Origin: JALUZX01 sp964561605
Lineage (GTDB): Bacteria > Planctomycetota > UBA1135 > JALUZX01
NCBI GenBank assembly: GCA_964561605.1
Contig: CAZLQD010000037.1
Location: 1 to 64,000 of the forward strand
Direction of reading: 5' to 3'
DNA length: 64,000 nucleotides
How positions within the stretch are numbered: position 1 is the stretch's first letter; each line of letters starts with the position of its first letter. Both the position numbers and the translations under genes were made by a program. Shown here one piece after another: positions 9,240-17,686 of the stretch. Below the pieces are notes generated by a model. The model did not search any database, was not told the DNA's origin, and saw only the letters and a list, made by a program, of their open reading frames with translations.

Positions 9240-9263
9240 CCGGGGGAGAACTTTCTTCCCCGG
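9240..9263. terminator. Bidirectional hairpin between convergent GH16 genes
   Basis: CCGGGGGAGAA and TTCTTCCCCGG arms form a 10-11 bp stem with one G-T wobble and a loop of about four bases. The hairpin fills the 46-base gap and ends at the base before the minus-strand stop codon. It is placed to stop transcription from both sides. T-runs are short, so efficiency is uncertain. Confidence 0.6.
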
Positions 9264-10478
9264 TCAGGGAACCAGTTTTACCAGGACCGGATTGGTGACG
9301 AAGGGTGCTGTCGCCACCGGTGAGAGGGCGGCGAACCTCAGCTCCATCCCCTTGAGCAACCTGCTCAGCCCGCCGGGAAGGACCAGGGCGGGCCTGGCCG
9401 TCCCCAGGGAGGAGAGTCTTCCCTGGAACCCGGGAAAGAGGGGGCTGTTGGCCAGGCCGAAGAGGGCGAAGGTGAAGGCGTCGGGCGAGAGGGGCAGCTC
9501 GATGTAGCCCAGGTCGAAGGGATCGCTCACCTCGGATACGGCCGCCAGGACCAGGTAGGGGCTTCCCGCGAAGCGGGGACCGGCTTCCAAGGCCAGGTCG
9601 GAGCGGCCTCCTTTCGAGAGGGAGATCTCCCGCGGCGAGGCGGCGAAGAAGACCGGCGTGTAGCTCACCCAGTCCACGACGAAGTATTTCTTCCTCTTGG
9701 GGGATCTTCCCGTCCAGGAGGAGTCGCCCGTCCAGTGGGAAAGAGACAGGTTTCCCGCTCCCGAGGGAATAGGGAAGGCCGAAGCGGGCAGGCTGGCCAG
9801 GAGGGCGGAATCGGCGTAGAAATCGATTCCCCCCTTCCGCCGGTCGAATCCGTAGCTGTGGAAACCCGTGCTGGGATCGAAGAATAGGACCGCCGCCTTC
9901 TTCCAGACCTTGGGCGGCGTCGTGGTGAAGTCCCGGACGACCAGGTCCGCCACCCCCCTCTTGTAGCCGATCAATCCCTGGAACTTGCTCCGGATCTCCA
10001 GGCCGATCTCGCCCTTGCCCGGCACCCGCAGGTAGAAGGCGGAGGAGGTCCCTTCCAGGAGGAAGTTGTTCTCCCTCGGCGGGGTGGCCATGTGGACCCG
10101 GAAGGAGCCGTATCCGAAGGATGAGGCGCTCTGGACCTGGGCCCCCGAGGGCTTTCCCGCTCCGGCGGGAGGGGCGGTGACCAGGGAGAGACAGGTCCGG
10201 CCCGTGGAGGGGTTCCGGAAGGCGTCTGCGTTCTCGGCCAGGAAGAGGCAGAAGGGATGGCCTTTCCAGAGGACTTTCTTCCATCGTTTGTCCTTGGAAG
10301 GACAACAGAGGGTTCGGTTGCTGGTAGGGGGATACTTGCCGGGTTGGGTGTACCAGGAGAAGGGAAATCCTTCGAATTCCGGCCGGGGAAGACTCTGGGC
10401 CCGGGCGGAAACCGGCAAAGAGAGAAGGATGGAGCAGAGGGCCGGGATGGAAAGAAAGGAGGGGGATTTCGTCCTCAT
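9264..10478 (-). CDS. GH16-like secreted protein with altered catalytic motif
   Basis: A 404-residue paralog of the preceding GH16 enzyme, with signal segment (about 5-28), jelly-roll domain and the same C-terminal module ending NPVLVKLVP. The region equivalent to EIDME reads EIGLE (E157, G159, E161), so the two glutamates remain but the central aspartate is glycine (codon GGC). That aspartate normally tunes the nucleophile, so activity is probably reduced or changed; it could be a binding protein. The ATG at 10478 has GGAG at a good distance, preferred over an ATG 36 bases upstream. It may have arisen by inverted duplication of the neighbour. Confidence 0.75.
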   Translation of the reverse strand: MRTKSPSFLSIPALCSILLSLPVSARAQSLPRPEFEGFPFSWYTQPGKYPPTSNRTLCCPSKDKRWKKVLWKGHPFCLFLAENADAFRNPSTGRTCLSLVTAPPAGAGKPSGAQVQSASSFGYGSFRVHMATPPRENNFLLEGTSSAFYLRVPGKGEIGLEIRSKFQGLIGYKRGVADLVVRDFTTTPPKVWKKAAVLFFDPSTGFHSYGFDRRKGGIDFYADSALLASLPASAFPIPSGAGNLSLSHWTGDSSWTGRSPKRKKYFVVDWVSYTPVFFAASPREISLSKGGRSDLALEAGPRFAGSPYLVLAAVSEVSDPFDLGYIELPLSPDAFTFALFGLANSPLFPGFQGRLSSLGTARPALVLPGGLSRLLKGMELRFAALSPVATAPFVTNPVLVKLVP

Positions 10479-10671
10479 GGAAAGCTCCTTTTCCAGGGAA
10501 GCGTGTCGGAGCAACGCCCCGGGAAAAACCAGGATAGGGGAAGAAATGGGGGAGTTCCACTCCCGCGGAAGGGGCGGCGTCTCACATCGGTCGTTTCCGT
10601 GAGACCCGAACCGGGCAGCCGGAGCCGGGCCGGGTAGGCGGAGGAAGGGGGGGAGGGCGGCGCGCAGGCCC

Positions 10672-12276
10672 TCAACGGGCGCGCCGGGGGCCTCCTTCCG
10701 GATTCTTCCCCGGCAGGGGCGGGGTCCAGATGGCGGGGGCCCGGCGGAAGAAGCGGCGGATCACCTCCAGGGCTGGTTTGCCCTGAGGCGAATAAGACGG
10801 GTCTTCCGGGCCTCCTCTCTCGAACCAGTCGAAGAAGAAGACCCCCGCCAGGAAACCGGGGTCCCGGAAGGTCCGGGCGAAGGCCTCCAGGCAGGCGGCT
10901 TGTTCGGCCAGGTCCACCCTGTCGGGGTTCATGGCGTAGTTCCAGGGGTCCTTGTTGGATCCGTCCTGGCTCGGATAGCCCAGTTCCGTGAAGACGATGG
11001 GCTTCTTCAGGCGGCGCTGGAGGTCGCCTACGCTTCGGCGGATCTTCCCCCACGCCCGGGCCAGTTCTTCCAAGGAGGGGTCGTCCTTCTTGGTGAGGGA
11101 CCAGTAGGCCGTCATGCCCACGAAGTCGAGCATGTCCTGGAAGCGGACCTCCTCGGCGTGGTCCCAGTTGAAGGAGTAGGTCAGGTATCCGGCGAAGCGG
11201 CCCCGGAGATTCCGGAAGACCCAGCGCCAGAAGGTCTCCCTGGACTCGAGGCTGCAGAATTCCGAGCCGCCAGAAAAGATCCCGGCGCCCCAGGCCTGGG
11301 CCAGGTCGGCGTAGTGGAGGATGAAGGCCAGGTAGGACCTGAACCAGGCTTCGGGGTCGGTGGGCCTCAGGGTCCCGCGCCAGTCCTCCTCCCCCATGTG
11401 GCGCAGGTGGACGATGGGGAGGAACATGACGCCCAGCCCCTTCTCCCGGGCCTGCATGACGGTTTTCTCCAGCCTCTCGTCCCGGACCGTCTTGGGGCCG
11501 AAGCGGTCCACGTAGGTAGAGTCCACCCGCTCCACGAACCCGGTGAAGAGGAAGGAGACCCACTCTGCGCCGGCGGCCTTCACGTCGGCCAGGTGCTTCT
11601 CGTAGGAGAGGGCCGGGTCGGTGTAGTAGAGGCCCACGACGCCGCCCTTGAAGAAAGGGAGGGGGCCCGAGGGATTCCGGGCGGCTCCTTTCCTCCCGAA
11701 CCACCCGGCCCGGGCGGCCTGGGCGGCCCTTGCGGCGGCCAGGAGGGGATCCCGCCTTTTCAGTCTGGGCCTCTCCAGGAACAGGAGGGCCTTCCCTTCC
11801 TCCAGGAGGACTTCGTTGAGGCAGATCCCTCCCGGGACCCAGAGGTAGCCCTTCAATTCCCCGCGGCCCGCCAGGTCGCCCGGATCTTCGGGCTCCACGT
11901 GGACCCACTTTTCCCGGGCGAGATCGTCCAGCCTGGCCCGGGCCCGCTCGGCGAACCCGGCGGGGAGGACGTAGGGATCGGGAAGGCCGATCCCCAGGAG
12001 CCGGACCTTCCTCCCCGAGGCCAGGACCACCTGGTCGAAGGCGGGCACCCGGGCAACCCGGGCCACGAGGCGGGCTTCTTCCCGGGAGGGAGGGGGCACG
12101 TCCCAGTAGGAGGACACCTGGACCCACCGGCCCCGGGAGTCCCGGTAGACCAAGAGTTCCTTTCCCTCTTCCCGGCCCGCGGAAGAGGGAGAGCAGAGAA
12201 GGAGGGCCGCCAGGGCCGTGAGGGAGGCCCGGGCGATCCGGCCTTTCCAGGGCGAGGGTCTGCGGTCCTGGTTCAT
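10672..12276 (-). CDS. Secreted staphylococcal-nuclease-like / GH113-like fusion protein
   Basis: A 534-residue protein. After a signal segment (about 15-33), residues 70-170 resemble a thermonuclease (SNase, OB-fold) domain: KVRLLGIGLPD and the GYLWVPGGICLNEVLLEEG segment. The arginine usual in the YGR-like position is absent (GELKGYLW), so it may not cut nucleic acid. Residues 210-515 look like a TIM-barrel glycosidase of the GH113 mannanase type, with GGSEF (E339, candidate acid/base) and FTELGYPS (E431, candidate nucleophile). The combination is unusual. The start ATG has AGGAAG upstream. The gene is divergent from carB, with a 213-base gap that holds no other recognisable feature. Confidence 0.7.
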   Translation of the reverse strand: MNQDRRPSPWKGRIARASLTALAALLLCSPSSAGREEGKELLVYRDSRGRWVQVSSYWDVPPPSREEARLVARVARVPAFDQVVLASGRKVRLLGIGLPDPYVLPAGFAERARARLDDLAREKWVHVEPEDPGDLAGRGELKGYLWVPGGICLNEVLLEEGKALLFLERPRLKRRDPLLAAARAAQAARAGWFGRKGAARNPSGPLPFFKGGVVGLYYTDPALSYEKHLADVKAAGAEWVSFLFTGFVERVDSTYVDRFGPKTVRDERLEKTVMQAREKGLGVMFLPIVHLRHMGEEDWRGTLRPTDPEAWFRSYLAFILHYADLAQAWGAGIFSGGSEFCSLESRETFWRWVFRNLRGRFAGYLTYSFNWDHAEEVRFQDMLDFVGMTAYWSLTKKDDPSLEELARAWGKIRRSVGDLQRRLKKPIVFTELGYPSQDGSNKDPWNYAMNPDRVDLAEQAACLEAFARTFRDPGFLAGVFFFDWFERGGPEDPSYSPQGKPALEVIRRFFRRAPAIWTPPLPGKNPEGGPRRAR

Positions 12277-12489
12277 GGCGGTTTCTTCCTGGATACGCTC
12301 TCCGGGGAGGAGGGGGGAGAAAGTGGATTCCCGCCTCCGGCCCCGGGATCTCTCGTTTTGGGCCGGGAATTCTACTCCTTCGGGCAGGTCCGATCCGGGC
12401 GGGAAGAGAAGTTCTCCTTTTTCCTGGAACCTCGGGGGCGGTTCGGCATGATTTCCCCCCGATTTCCCCCGTTCCCAGCGGGCCCACCC

Positions 12490-15400
12490 ATGCCAAGGCG
12501 TCAAGACATCCAGAGTATCCTGATCCTGGGGTCCGGCCCGATCGTGATCGGCCAGGCCTGCGAGTTCGATTATTCCGGCACCCAGGGGTGCAGAGCCCTC
12601 AAGGAGGAGGGCTACCGGGTGATCCTGGTCAATTCCAACCCGGCCACGATCATGACCGACCCGGGGATCGCCGACAGGACCTACGTAGAGCCCATCACCC
12701 CCGAGACGGTGGAGAAGATCCTGGAGAAGGAGCGTCCCGACGCCCTTCTCTCCACCCTGGGGGGGCAAACCGCCCTCAACTGCGCTGTCCAACTCGCCGA
12801 GTCGGGAGTGCTGGAGCGGCTGGGCGTGGAGATGCTCGGCGCAGACGGGAAGGTGATCGAGGCCGCCGAAGGGAGGGAGTCCTTCCGAAGGATCGTCACC
12901 GAGGCGGGCCTGGAGGTTCCCCGGTCGGCCTTGGCCCACGACATGACCGAGGCTCGGGCGGCCATGGAGGAGATCGGTCTCCCCCTGGTGATCCGGCCGG
13001 CCTACACCCTGGGCGGCACGGGGGGAGGGATCGGCTGGAACGTGGACGAGTTCGAGGCCATCTGCCGCAGGGGCCTCGAGCTCTCTCTCACGAGCGAGGT
13101 CCTCCTGGAGGAGTGCATCGCCGGCTGGAAGGAGTTCGAGCTGGAGGTCATGCGGGACGGGGCGGACAACGCCGTGATCGTCTGCTCCATCGAGAACCTG
13201 GATCCCATGGGGGTCCACACGGGGGACTCCATCACCGTGGCCCCGGCCCAGACCCTCACCGACAGGGAATACCAGAAGATGCGCGATGCGGCAATCCGCA
13301 TCATCAGGGCCGTGGGCCTCGTGGCGGGAGGGGCCAACATCCAGTTCGCCGTGGATCCCCGGACGGGCAGGATGGTGGTGATCGAGATGAACCCCAGGGT
13401 GAGTCGCTCCTCGGCCCTGGCCTCGAAGGCTACGGGTTTTCCCATCGCCAGGATCGCCGCCAAGCTGGCCGTTGGGTATACGCTCCCAGAGATCCCAAAC
13501 GACATCACCAGGGAGACGCCGGCCTGCTTCGAGCCGGCGATCGACTACTGTGTGGTCAAGATCCCGCGGTTCGCCTTCGAAAAGTTCCACGGCGCGGAAC
13601 CGGTGCTCACCACCCAGATGAAGTCCGTCGGTGAGGTCATGGCCATCGGCAGGACCTTCAAGGAGTCCTTCCAGAAGGCCCTCCGCTCCCTGGAGACGGG
13701 GGTCTACGGCCTGGGCCGGGAACCGGGTGTGCCCCTGGACCCGGCGGCGGGTCCGGAGCTCCGCTCCCGGCTGGCCACGCCCACGCCCGAGCGGGTCTTC
13801 GCTCTCCGGGACGCCTTCCTGGCCGGGATGACCGTGGAGGACGTGGCCGACCTCACGGGAATCGATCCCTGGTTCCTGGAGAATATCGCCGAGATCGTGG
13901 AGGCCGAAAAAGAGATTACGGGAGACCTGGATTCCATCTCCGGTGAGGAACTCAGGAGTCTCAAGCGGCTCGGCTTCTCCGACAGGATGATCGCCGCCGG
14001 GACCGGGGCGGCCGAGTGGGAGGTGCGGGCCAGGCGGAGCAAGGATGACATCCGGCCCGTCTTCAACCTCGTGGACACCTGTGCGGGAGAATTCGAGGCA
14101 TATACGCCTTATTATTACAGCACCTACGAGACGCGGGACGAGACGAGGATGACCGAAGGGAAGAAACGGGTGGTCATCCTGGGTGGGGGCCCCAATCGGA
14201 TCGGCCAGGGGATCGAGTTCGATTATTGCTGTGTCCACGCCGCCCTTGCATTCCGGGACATGGGTTGGGAGACCCTGATGGTCAACTCCAACCCGGAGAC
14301 GGTCTCGACGGACTTCGACATCTCGGATCACCTCTTTTTCGAGCCCCTCTCCCTGGAGAACGTCCTGGACCTGTGCGAGAGGGTGAAACCCGACGGCATC
14401 GTGGTCCAGTTCGGTGGACAGACCCCCATCAACCTGGCCCGCCCCCTGGCGGACGCCGGGCTTCCCCTTCTCGGGACTCCTGTGGAGGCCATCGAGCTCG
14501 CCGAGGACCGGGACCGCTTCCGGGAGATCCTCGGGAGGCTGGGTTTGCGCCAGCCCAAGAACGGGATGGCCTCTTCCACGGCGGAAGCCATGGAGGTGGC
14601 CCGCAGGATCGGCTACCCGGTGATCGTCCGGCCCTCCTTCGTTCTGGGCGGACGGGCCATGGAGATCGTCTGGGAGGAGTCACAGCTCGAGGAGTGGATG
14701 GAAAGGGCCGTCCTGGTCTCGCCGGACCGGCCCATCCTGGTGGACAAGTTCCTCGAGGACGCCATCGAGGTGGACGTGGACGCCCTGGGGGACGGGGAGC
14801 GGGCCGTCGTGGCGGGGCTGATGGAGCACATCGAGGAAGCGGGGATCCACTCGGGGGACTCCTGCTGTTCCCTTCCGCCTTATACGCTTTCCGATTCCCT
14901 GGTGGCCGAGATCCGGCGCCAGACCCTTCTCCTGGCCCGGGAGCTTGGAGTGAAGGGCCTCATGAACGTGCAGTTCGCGGTCCAGCACAACCAGGTCTAC
15001 GTCCTGGAGGTGAACCCCAGGGCATCCCGGACCGTCCCTTTCGTCGCCAAGGCCACCGGGGTGCCCCTTCCCAGGATCGCCGCCCGGGTGATGGCCGGGA
15101 TGAGCCTGAAGGAGGCAGGGTTGGAAGAGGAGCCGGGCCTGGACCACTTCGCCGTGAAGATTCCGGTGTTTCCTTTCAACCGGTTTCCCGGCGTGGACAC
15201 TCTCCTCGGACCGGAGATGCGTTCCACCGGCGAGGTCATGGGTGTGGACAAGGTCTTCGGTTCGGCCTTCGCCAAGGCCGGGATCGCCGCGGGCTGGAGG
15301 ATCCCCACGAAGGGAAAGGTCTTCGTCAGCGTCAAGGACGAAGACAAGCGTTTTGCCGTGACCCTCGCCTCGCGCCTCCAGGCCCAGGGGTTCCGGATCG

Positions 15401-15714
15401 TGGCAACGAGGGGGACGGCCAAGGTCTTCCGCATCCAGGGGGTGGAGGCGGAGACCGTCCACAAGGTCAACGAAGGCAGGCCCAACGTGGTGGACCTGAT
15501 CAAGAACAGGCAGGTGGACTTCGTGATCAACACTCCTTCGGGGGCGCCGGGAAGGGCCGACGGGGTGGTGATCCGGGCCGAGGCCGCCATGGCGGGCGTG
15601 CCCTGCATCACCAACCTGGCCGGCGCCGCCGCCCTGGTCCACGCCATCGAGACCCGGAAGCGCCGCGACCTGGAACCCGTGGCGCTCCAGGACCTTTCCA
15701 GGAGACCCTCCTAG
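12490..15714 (+). CDS. carB: Carbamoyl-phosphate synthase large subunit
   Basis: A 1074-residue enzyme of normal length that makes carbamoyl phosphate from glutamine-derived ammonia, bicarbonate and two ATP for pyrimidine and arginine synthesis. Two homologous halves are evident: the first begins ILGSGPIVIGQACEFDYSG and the second ILGGGPNRIGQGIEFDYCC, each followed by an ATP-grasp domain (RPAYTLGGTGGGI, RPSFVLGGRAMEI). The C-terminal allosteric MGS-like domain is present (KGKVFVSVKDEDK). There is no clear ribosome site before the chosen ATG, but it matches the family's start. The small subunit carA is not adjacent or anywhere in the window. Confidence 0.97.
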   Translation: MPRRQDIQSILILGSGPIVIGQACEFDYSGTQGCRALKEEGYRVILVNSNPATIMTDPGIADRTYVEPITPETVEKILEKERPDALLSTLGGQTALNCAVQLAESGVLERLGVEMLGADGKVIEAAEGRESFRRIVTEAGLEVPRSALAHDMTEARAAMEEIGLPLVIRPAYTLGGTGGGIGWNVDEFEAICRRGLELSLTSEVLLEECIAGWKEFELEVMRDGADNAVIVCSIENLDPMGVHTGDSITVAPAQTLTDREYQKMRDAAIRIIRAVGLVAGGANIQFAVDPRTGRMVVIEMNPRVSRSSALASKATGFPIARIAAKLAVGYTLPEIPNDITRETPACFEPAIDYCVVKIPRFAFEKFHGAEPVLTTQMKSVGEVMAIGRTFKESFQKALRSLETGVYGLGREPGVPLDPAAGPELRSRLATPTPERVFALRDAFLAGMTVEDVADLTGIDPWFLENIAEIVEAEKEITGDLDSISGEELRSLKRLGFSDRMIAAGTGAAEWEVRARRSKDDIRPVFNLVDTCAGEFEAYTPYYYSTYETRDETRMTEGKKRVVILGGGPNRIGQGIEFDYCCVHAALAFRDMGWETLMVNSNPETVSTDFDISDHLFFEPLSLENVLDLCERVKPDGIVVQFGGQTPINLARPLADAGLPLLGTPVEAIELAEDRDRFREILGRLGLRQPKNGMASSTAEAMEVARRIGYPVIVRPSFVLGGRAMEIVWEESQLEEWMERAVLVSPDRPILVDKFLEDAIEVDVDALGDGERAVVAGLMEHIEEAGIHSGDSCCSLPPYTLSDSLVAEIRRQTLLLARELGVKGLMNVQFAVQHNQVYVLEVNPRASRTVPFVAKATGVPLPRIAARVMAGMSLKEAGLEEEPGLDHFAVKIPVFPFNRFPGVDTLLGPEMRSTGEVMGVDKVFGSAFAKAGIAAGWRIPTKGKVFVSVKDEDKRFAVTLASRLQAQGFRIVATRGTAKVFRIQGVEAETVHKVNEGRPNVVDLIKNRQVDFVINTPSGAPGRADGVVIRAEAAMAGVPCITNLAGAAALVHAIETRKRRDLEPVALQDLSRRPS

Positions 15715-15961
15715 ATAACCGGAGTGCCGAAAAACACCTCACCCGAGGTCCATTCATCCATTCCGTCAGCCCCGGCCGGCCGAGTCACGGCCCAAAGGGC
15801 ATCTATTTTCCCATTAGCCCCGGCCGGCTCGGTCATGAGCGAAGTACAAATATTTTTCGTTAGCCCCGGCCGGCCGAGTCACGGTCGAAGACCATCTTGT
15901 TTTTTTCGTCAGCCCCGGCCGGCTCTGGCATGGAACGCAGTGACATGCCAGAGACGTCCGG

Positions 15962-16327
15962 GGAGTGGCAGCAACATGGAAAGCGCCACAAAACAACACT
16001 TCGAACTGCCACCCACTCCCCTGACGTCGGGGAATCCTGTTCTTCGAACAGTCTTCCCCGCCGGCAGGGGCTAACAATGAAATCTGGAGTGGCAGCAACA
16101 TCGAAAGCGCCACAAATAACCCTTCGAACTGCCACCCACTCCCCTGACGTCGGGGAATCCTGTTCTTCGAACAGTCTTCCCCGCCGGCAGGGGCTAACAA
16201 TGAAATCGGGAGTGGCTCCAACATCGAAAGCGCCACAAAGCGACCCTGCGAAGACCCATGCTTCCCCCTGACGTCGGGCATGTTGCAGCTCTTCGAGCTG
16301 CACATCCCCGTCGGCAGGGGCTGACGA
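15962..16327. repeat. Tandem array of three ~124-bp units, each with a conserved hairpin
   Basis: The B stem begins at 15965, 16089 and 16212, giving a period of 123-124 bases. Each unit carries GTGGC...GCCAC, then a long 'C' hairpin starting CCCCTGACGTCGGG and closing CGGCAGGGG (16018-16070, 16141-16193, 16265-16320), then GGGGCTAACAATG or GGGGCTGACGACG. Hairpin tips are CTGTTC/GAACAG in the first two and TGCAGCTC/GAGCTGCA in the third. The region 1 copy has GCGGCCC/GGGCCGC. Pairing is kept while bases differ. The first two units are nearly identical, indicating recent duplication. Confidence 0.85.
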
Positions 16328-16373
16328 CGAAATCGAGGCAGGGGCTGACGACGAAATCGAGCAGGGCGTGACG
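16313..16373. repeat. 24-bp tandem repeat tail of the mosaic
   Basis: GGCAGGGGCTGACGACGAAA followed by TCGA starts at 16313 and again at 16337, with a degraded third start after 16361 (GCAGGGCGTGACGAGG). It is an iteration of the element's terminal word. The region 1 tail (about 465-525) shows the same behaviour with GGGGGCTGACGA words. Confidence 0.75.
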
Positions 16374-16406
16374 AGGAACTAGAAACCCGAGACGTCCAGG
16401 CCCGCT

Positions 16407-17675
16407 TCAGGGGATCTCGGTGAAATCCAGGTAGGGATGGAGGCACTCGGGAATCGGGACGGACCCGTTCTCCCTCTGGAGGTTCTCCAGAAGGGGGATC
16501 AGGATCCGGGGGCTGGCCACGACGGTGTTGTTCAGGGTGTGGCAGAACCGGACCTTGCCGTCCTTGTCCCGGTAACGCAGGTTCAGCCTCCTGGCCTGGA
16601 ATTCGTGGAACCGGGAGGCCGAATGGGTCTCTCCGTAATTCCCGCGGGAGGGCATCCAGGTCTCCAGGTCGTATTTGCGGACCTGGCCCATGCCCAGCTC
16701 CCCGGAACAGACGTCGACCACCCGGTAGGGCAGGCCCAGGGCCCGGAGCACCTCCTCGGCGTTCTTCAGGATCTCCTGCTGGTGGGCCTTGGAGCGCTCC
16801 TCGTCGGCCACGTCCACGATCACCTGCTCCACCTTCTGGAACTGGTGCACCCTGTAGAGGCCGCGGGTATCCTTCCCGTAGGTCCCCGCCTCCCGGCGGA
16901 AGCAGTAGCTCCGGGCCACGAGCCGGACGGGAAGGTCTTCCTCGGAGAGGATCTCCCCCCCGTGGTATGCCGTAAGGGGCACCTCGGCGGTCCCCACCAG
17001 GGAGAGGCCGTCCCGCTCCACCCGGTAGGCCTGCTCCTCCCCTCCGGGATAGTAACCTGTTCCCCGCATTGCCTCGTCCCTCACCAGGAGGGGCACGACC
17101 AGGGGCGTGAAGCCCTTCTTCACCATGTGGTCCAGGGCGAAGCGGAGGATCGCCTCCTCCAGGAGAACGGCCTTCCCCTTGAGGAAATAGTTCCTCGAGC
17201 CGGCGATCTTGCCGGCCCTCTGGAAATCCATGAGGCCGTGGAGTTCCCCGAGCTCCACGTGGTCCTTGGGGGTGAAGGAGAAGGAAGGCGGCTCTCCCCA
17301 GCGCCGGATCTCCCTGTTGTCCTCCTCGTCCTCCCCCTCGGGGACTTCCGGATCGGGAGGATTGGGAACGAGGAGCATGAGGGACTCCAGCTCCTCCTCC
17401 AGGGATTTCCTCCTGGCCTCCAGGTCCTTGATGCGGCCCTTGAGCTCCTTCTGCTTCTCCAGGAGGGCAGCCCTTTCCTCGGGGGAGGCCTTCCCCATGG
17501 CCTTTCCGGCCCGCTTCTGCTCGGCCCGCAGTCCCTCCAGCTCGGGAAGGATCGAACGGATCTCCCTGTCCAGGGCGACGATCCTGTCGATCTCCTCGTC
17601 CCTGGGGAACCGCTTCCTGCGGGCCCCCTCCTTGATCCTTTCCGGATCCTCCCTGAAAAGGCGGATGTCCAGCAC
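16407..17675 (-). CDS. serS: Serine--tRNA ligase
   Basis: A 422-residue class II synthetase that charges tRNA-Ser. The N-terminal antiparallel coiled-coil arm (about 30-100) is rich in Lys, Glu and Arg. Motif 2 reads FRREAGTYGKDTRGLYRVHQ and motif 3 includes NTVVASPRILIPLLEN, ending with the usual PECLHPYL. Length is typical. The start is GTG (LDIRLF follows), with GGAGGGG four bases before; no upstream ATG fits. It lies 11 bases after a secreted protein of unknown function and is probably cotranscribed with it. Its 3' end faces the repeat mosaic. Confidence 0.96.
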   Translation of the reverse strand: MLDIRLFREDPERIKEGARRKRFPRDEEIDRIVALDREIRSILPELEGLRAEQKRAGKAMGKASPEERAALLEKQKELKGRIKDLEARRKSLEEELESLMLLVPNPPDPEVPEGEDEEDNREIRRWGEPPSFSFTPKDHVELGELHGLMDFQRAGKIAGSRNYFLKGKAVLLEEAILRFALDHMVKKGFTPLVVPLLVRDEAMRGTGYYPGGEEQAYRVERDGLSLVGTAEVPLTAYHGGEILSEEDLPVRLVARSYCFRREAGTYGKDTRGLYRVHQFQKVEQVIVDVADEERSKAHQQEILKNAEEVLRALGLPYRVVDVCSGELGMGQVRKYDLETWMPSRGNYGETHSASRFHEFQARRLNLRYRDKDGKVRFCHTLNNTVVASPRILIPLLENLQRENGSVPIPECLHPYLDFTEIP

Positions 17676-17686
17676 GTCCCCTCCCT

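Larger units (their letters stand above)
15715..16406. repeat. Mosaic of palindromic repeats, region 2
   Basis: The gap between the convergent carB and serS stops is filled by the repeat family of the window's left end. Three 'A' segments read CGTTAGCCCCGGCCGGC or close variants, with mini-hairpins GCCC-AAA-GGGC (15790-15800), GGTC-GAA-GACC (15883-15893) and CTCTGGCATG/CATGCCAGAG (15923-15953). Three tandem B-C units and a 24-bp tandem tail follow. One open frame of 147 codons crosses the array only because the repeats stay in phase; I do not call it a gene. Placement between two gene ends suggests transcription termination or RNA-end protection, but this is unproven. Confidence 0.8.

Noticed and set aside
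12277..14331. Long minus-strand extension of the SNase/GH113-like gene through carB
   Set aside because: It is an antisense frame of carB; the signal peptide at 12276 marks the true start.
15860..16303. Open frame of 147 codons encoding an internally repeated protein across the second mosaic
   Set aside because: The 123-124-base unit gives near-in-phase translations by chance; all of it is palindromic repeat DNA, with no ribosome site or known domain.
15962..16373. Possible CRISPR array
   Set aside because: Units are contiguous tandem copies without unique spacers, repeat length is far too great, and no cas gene is present.
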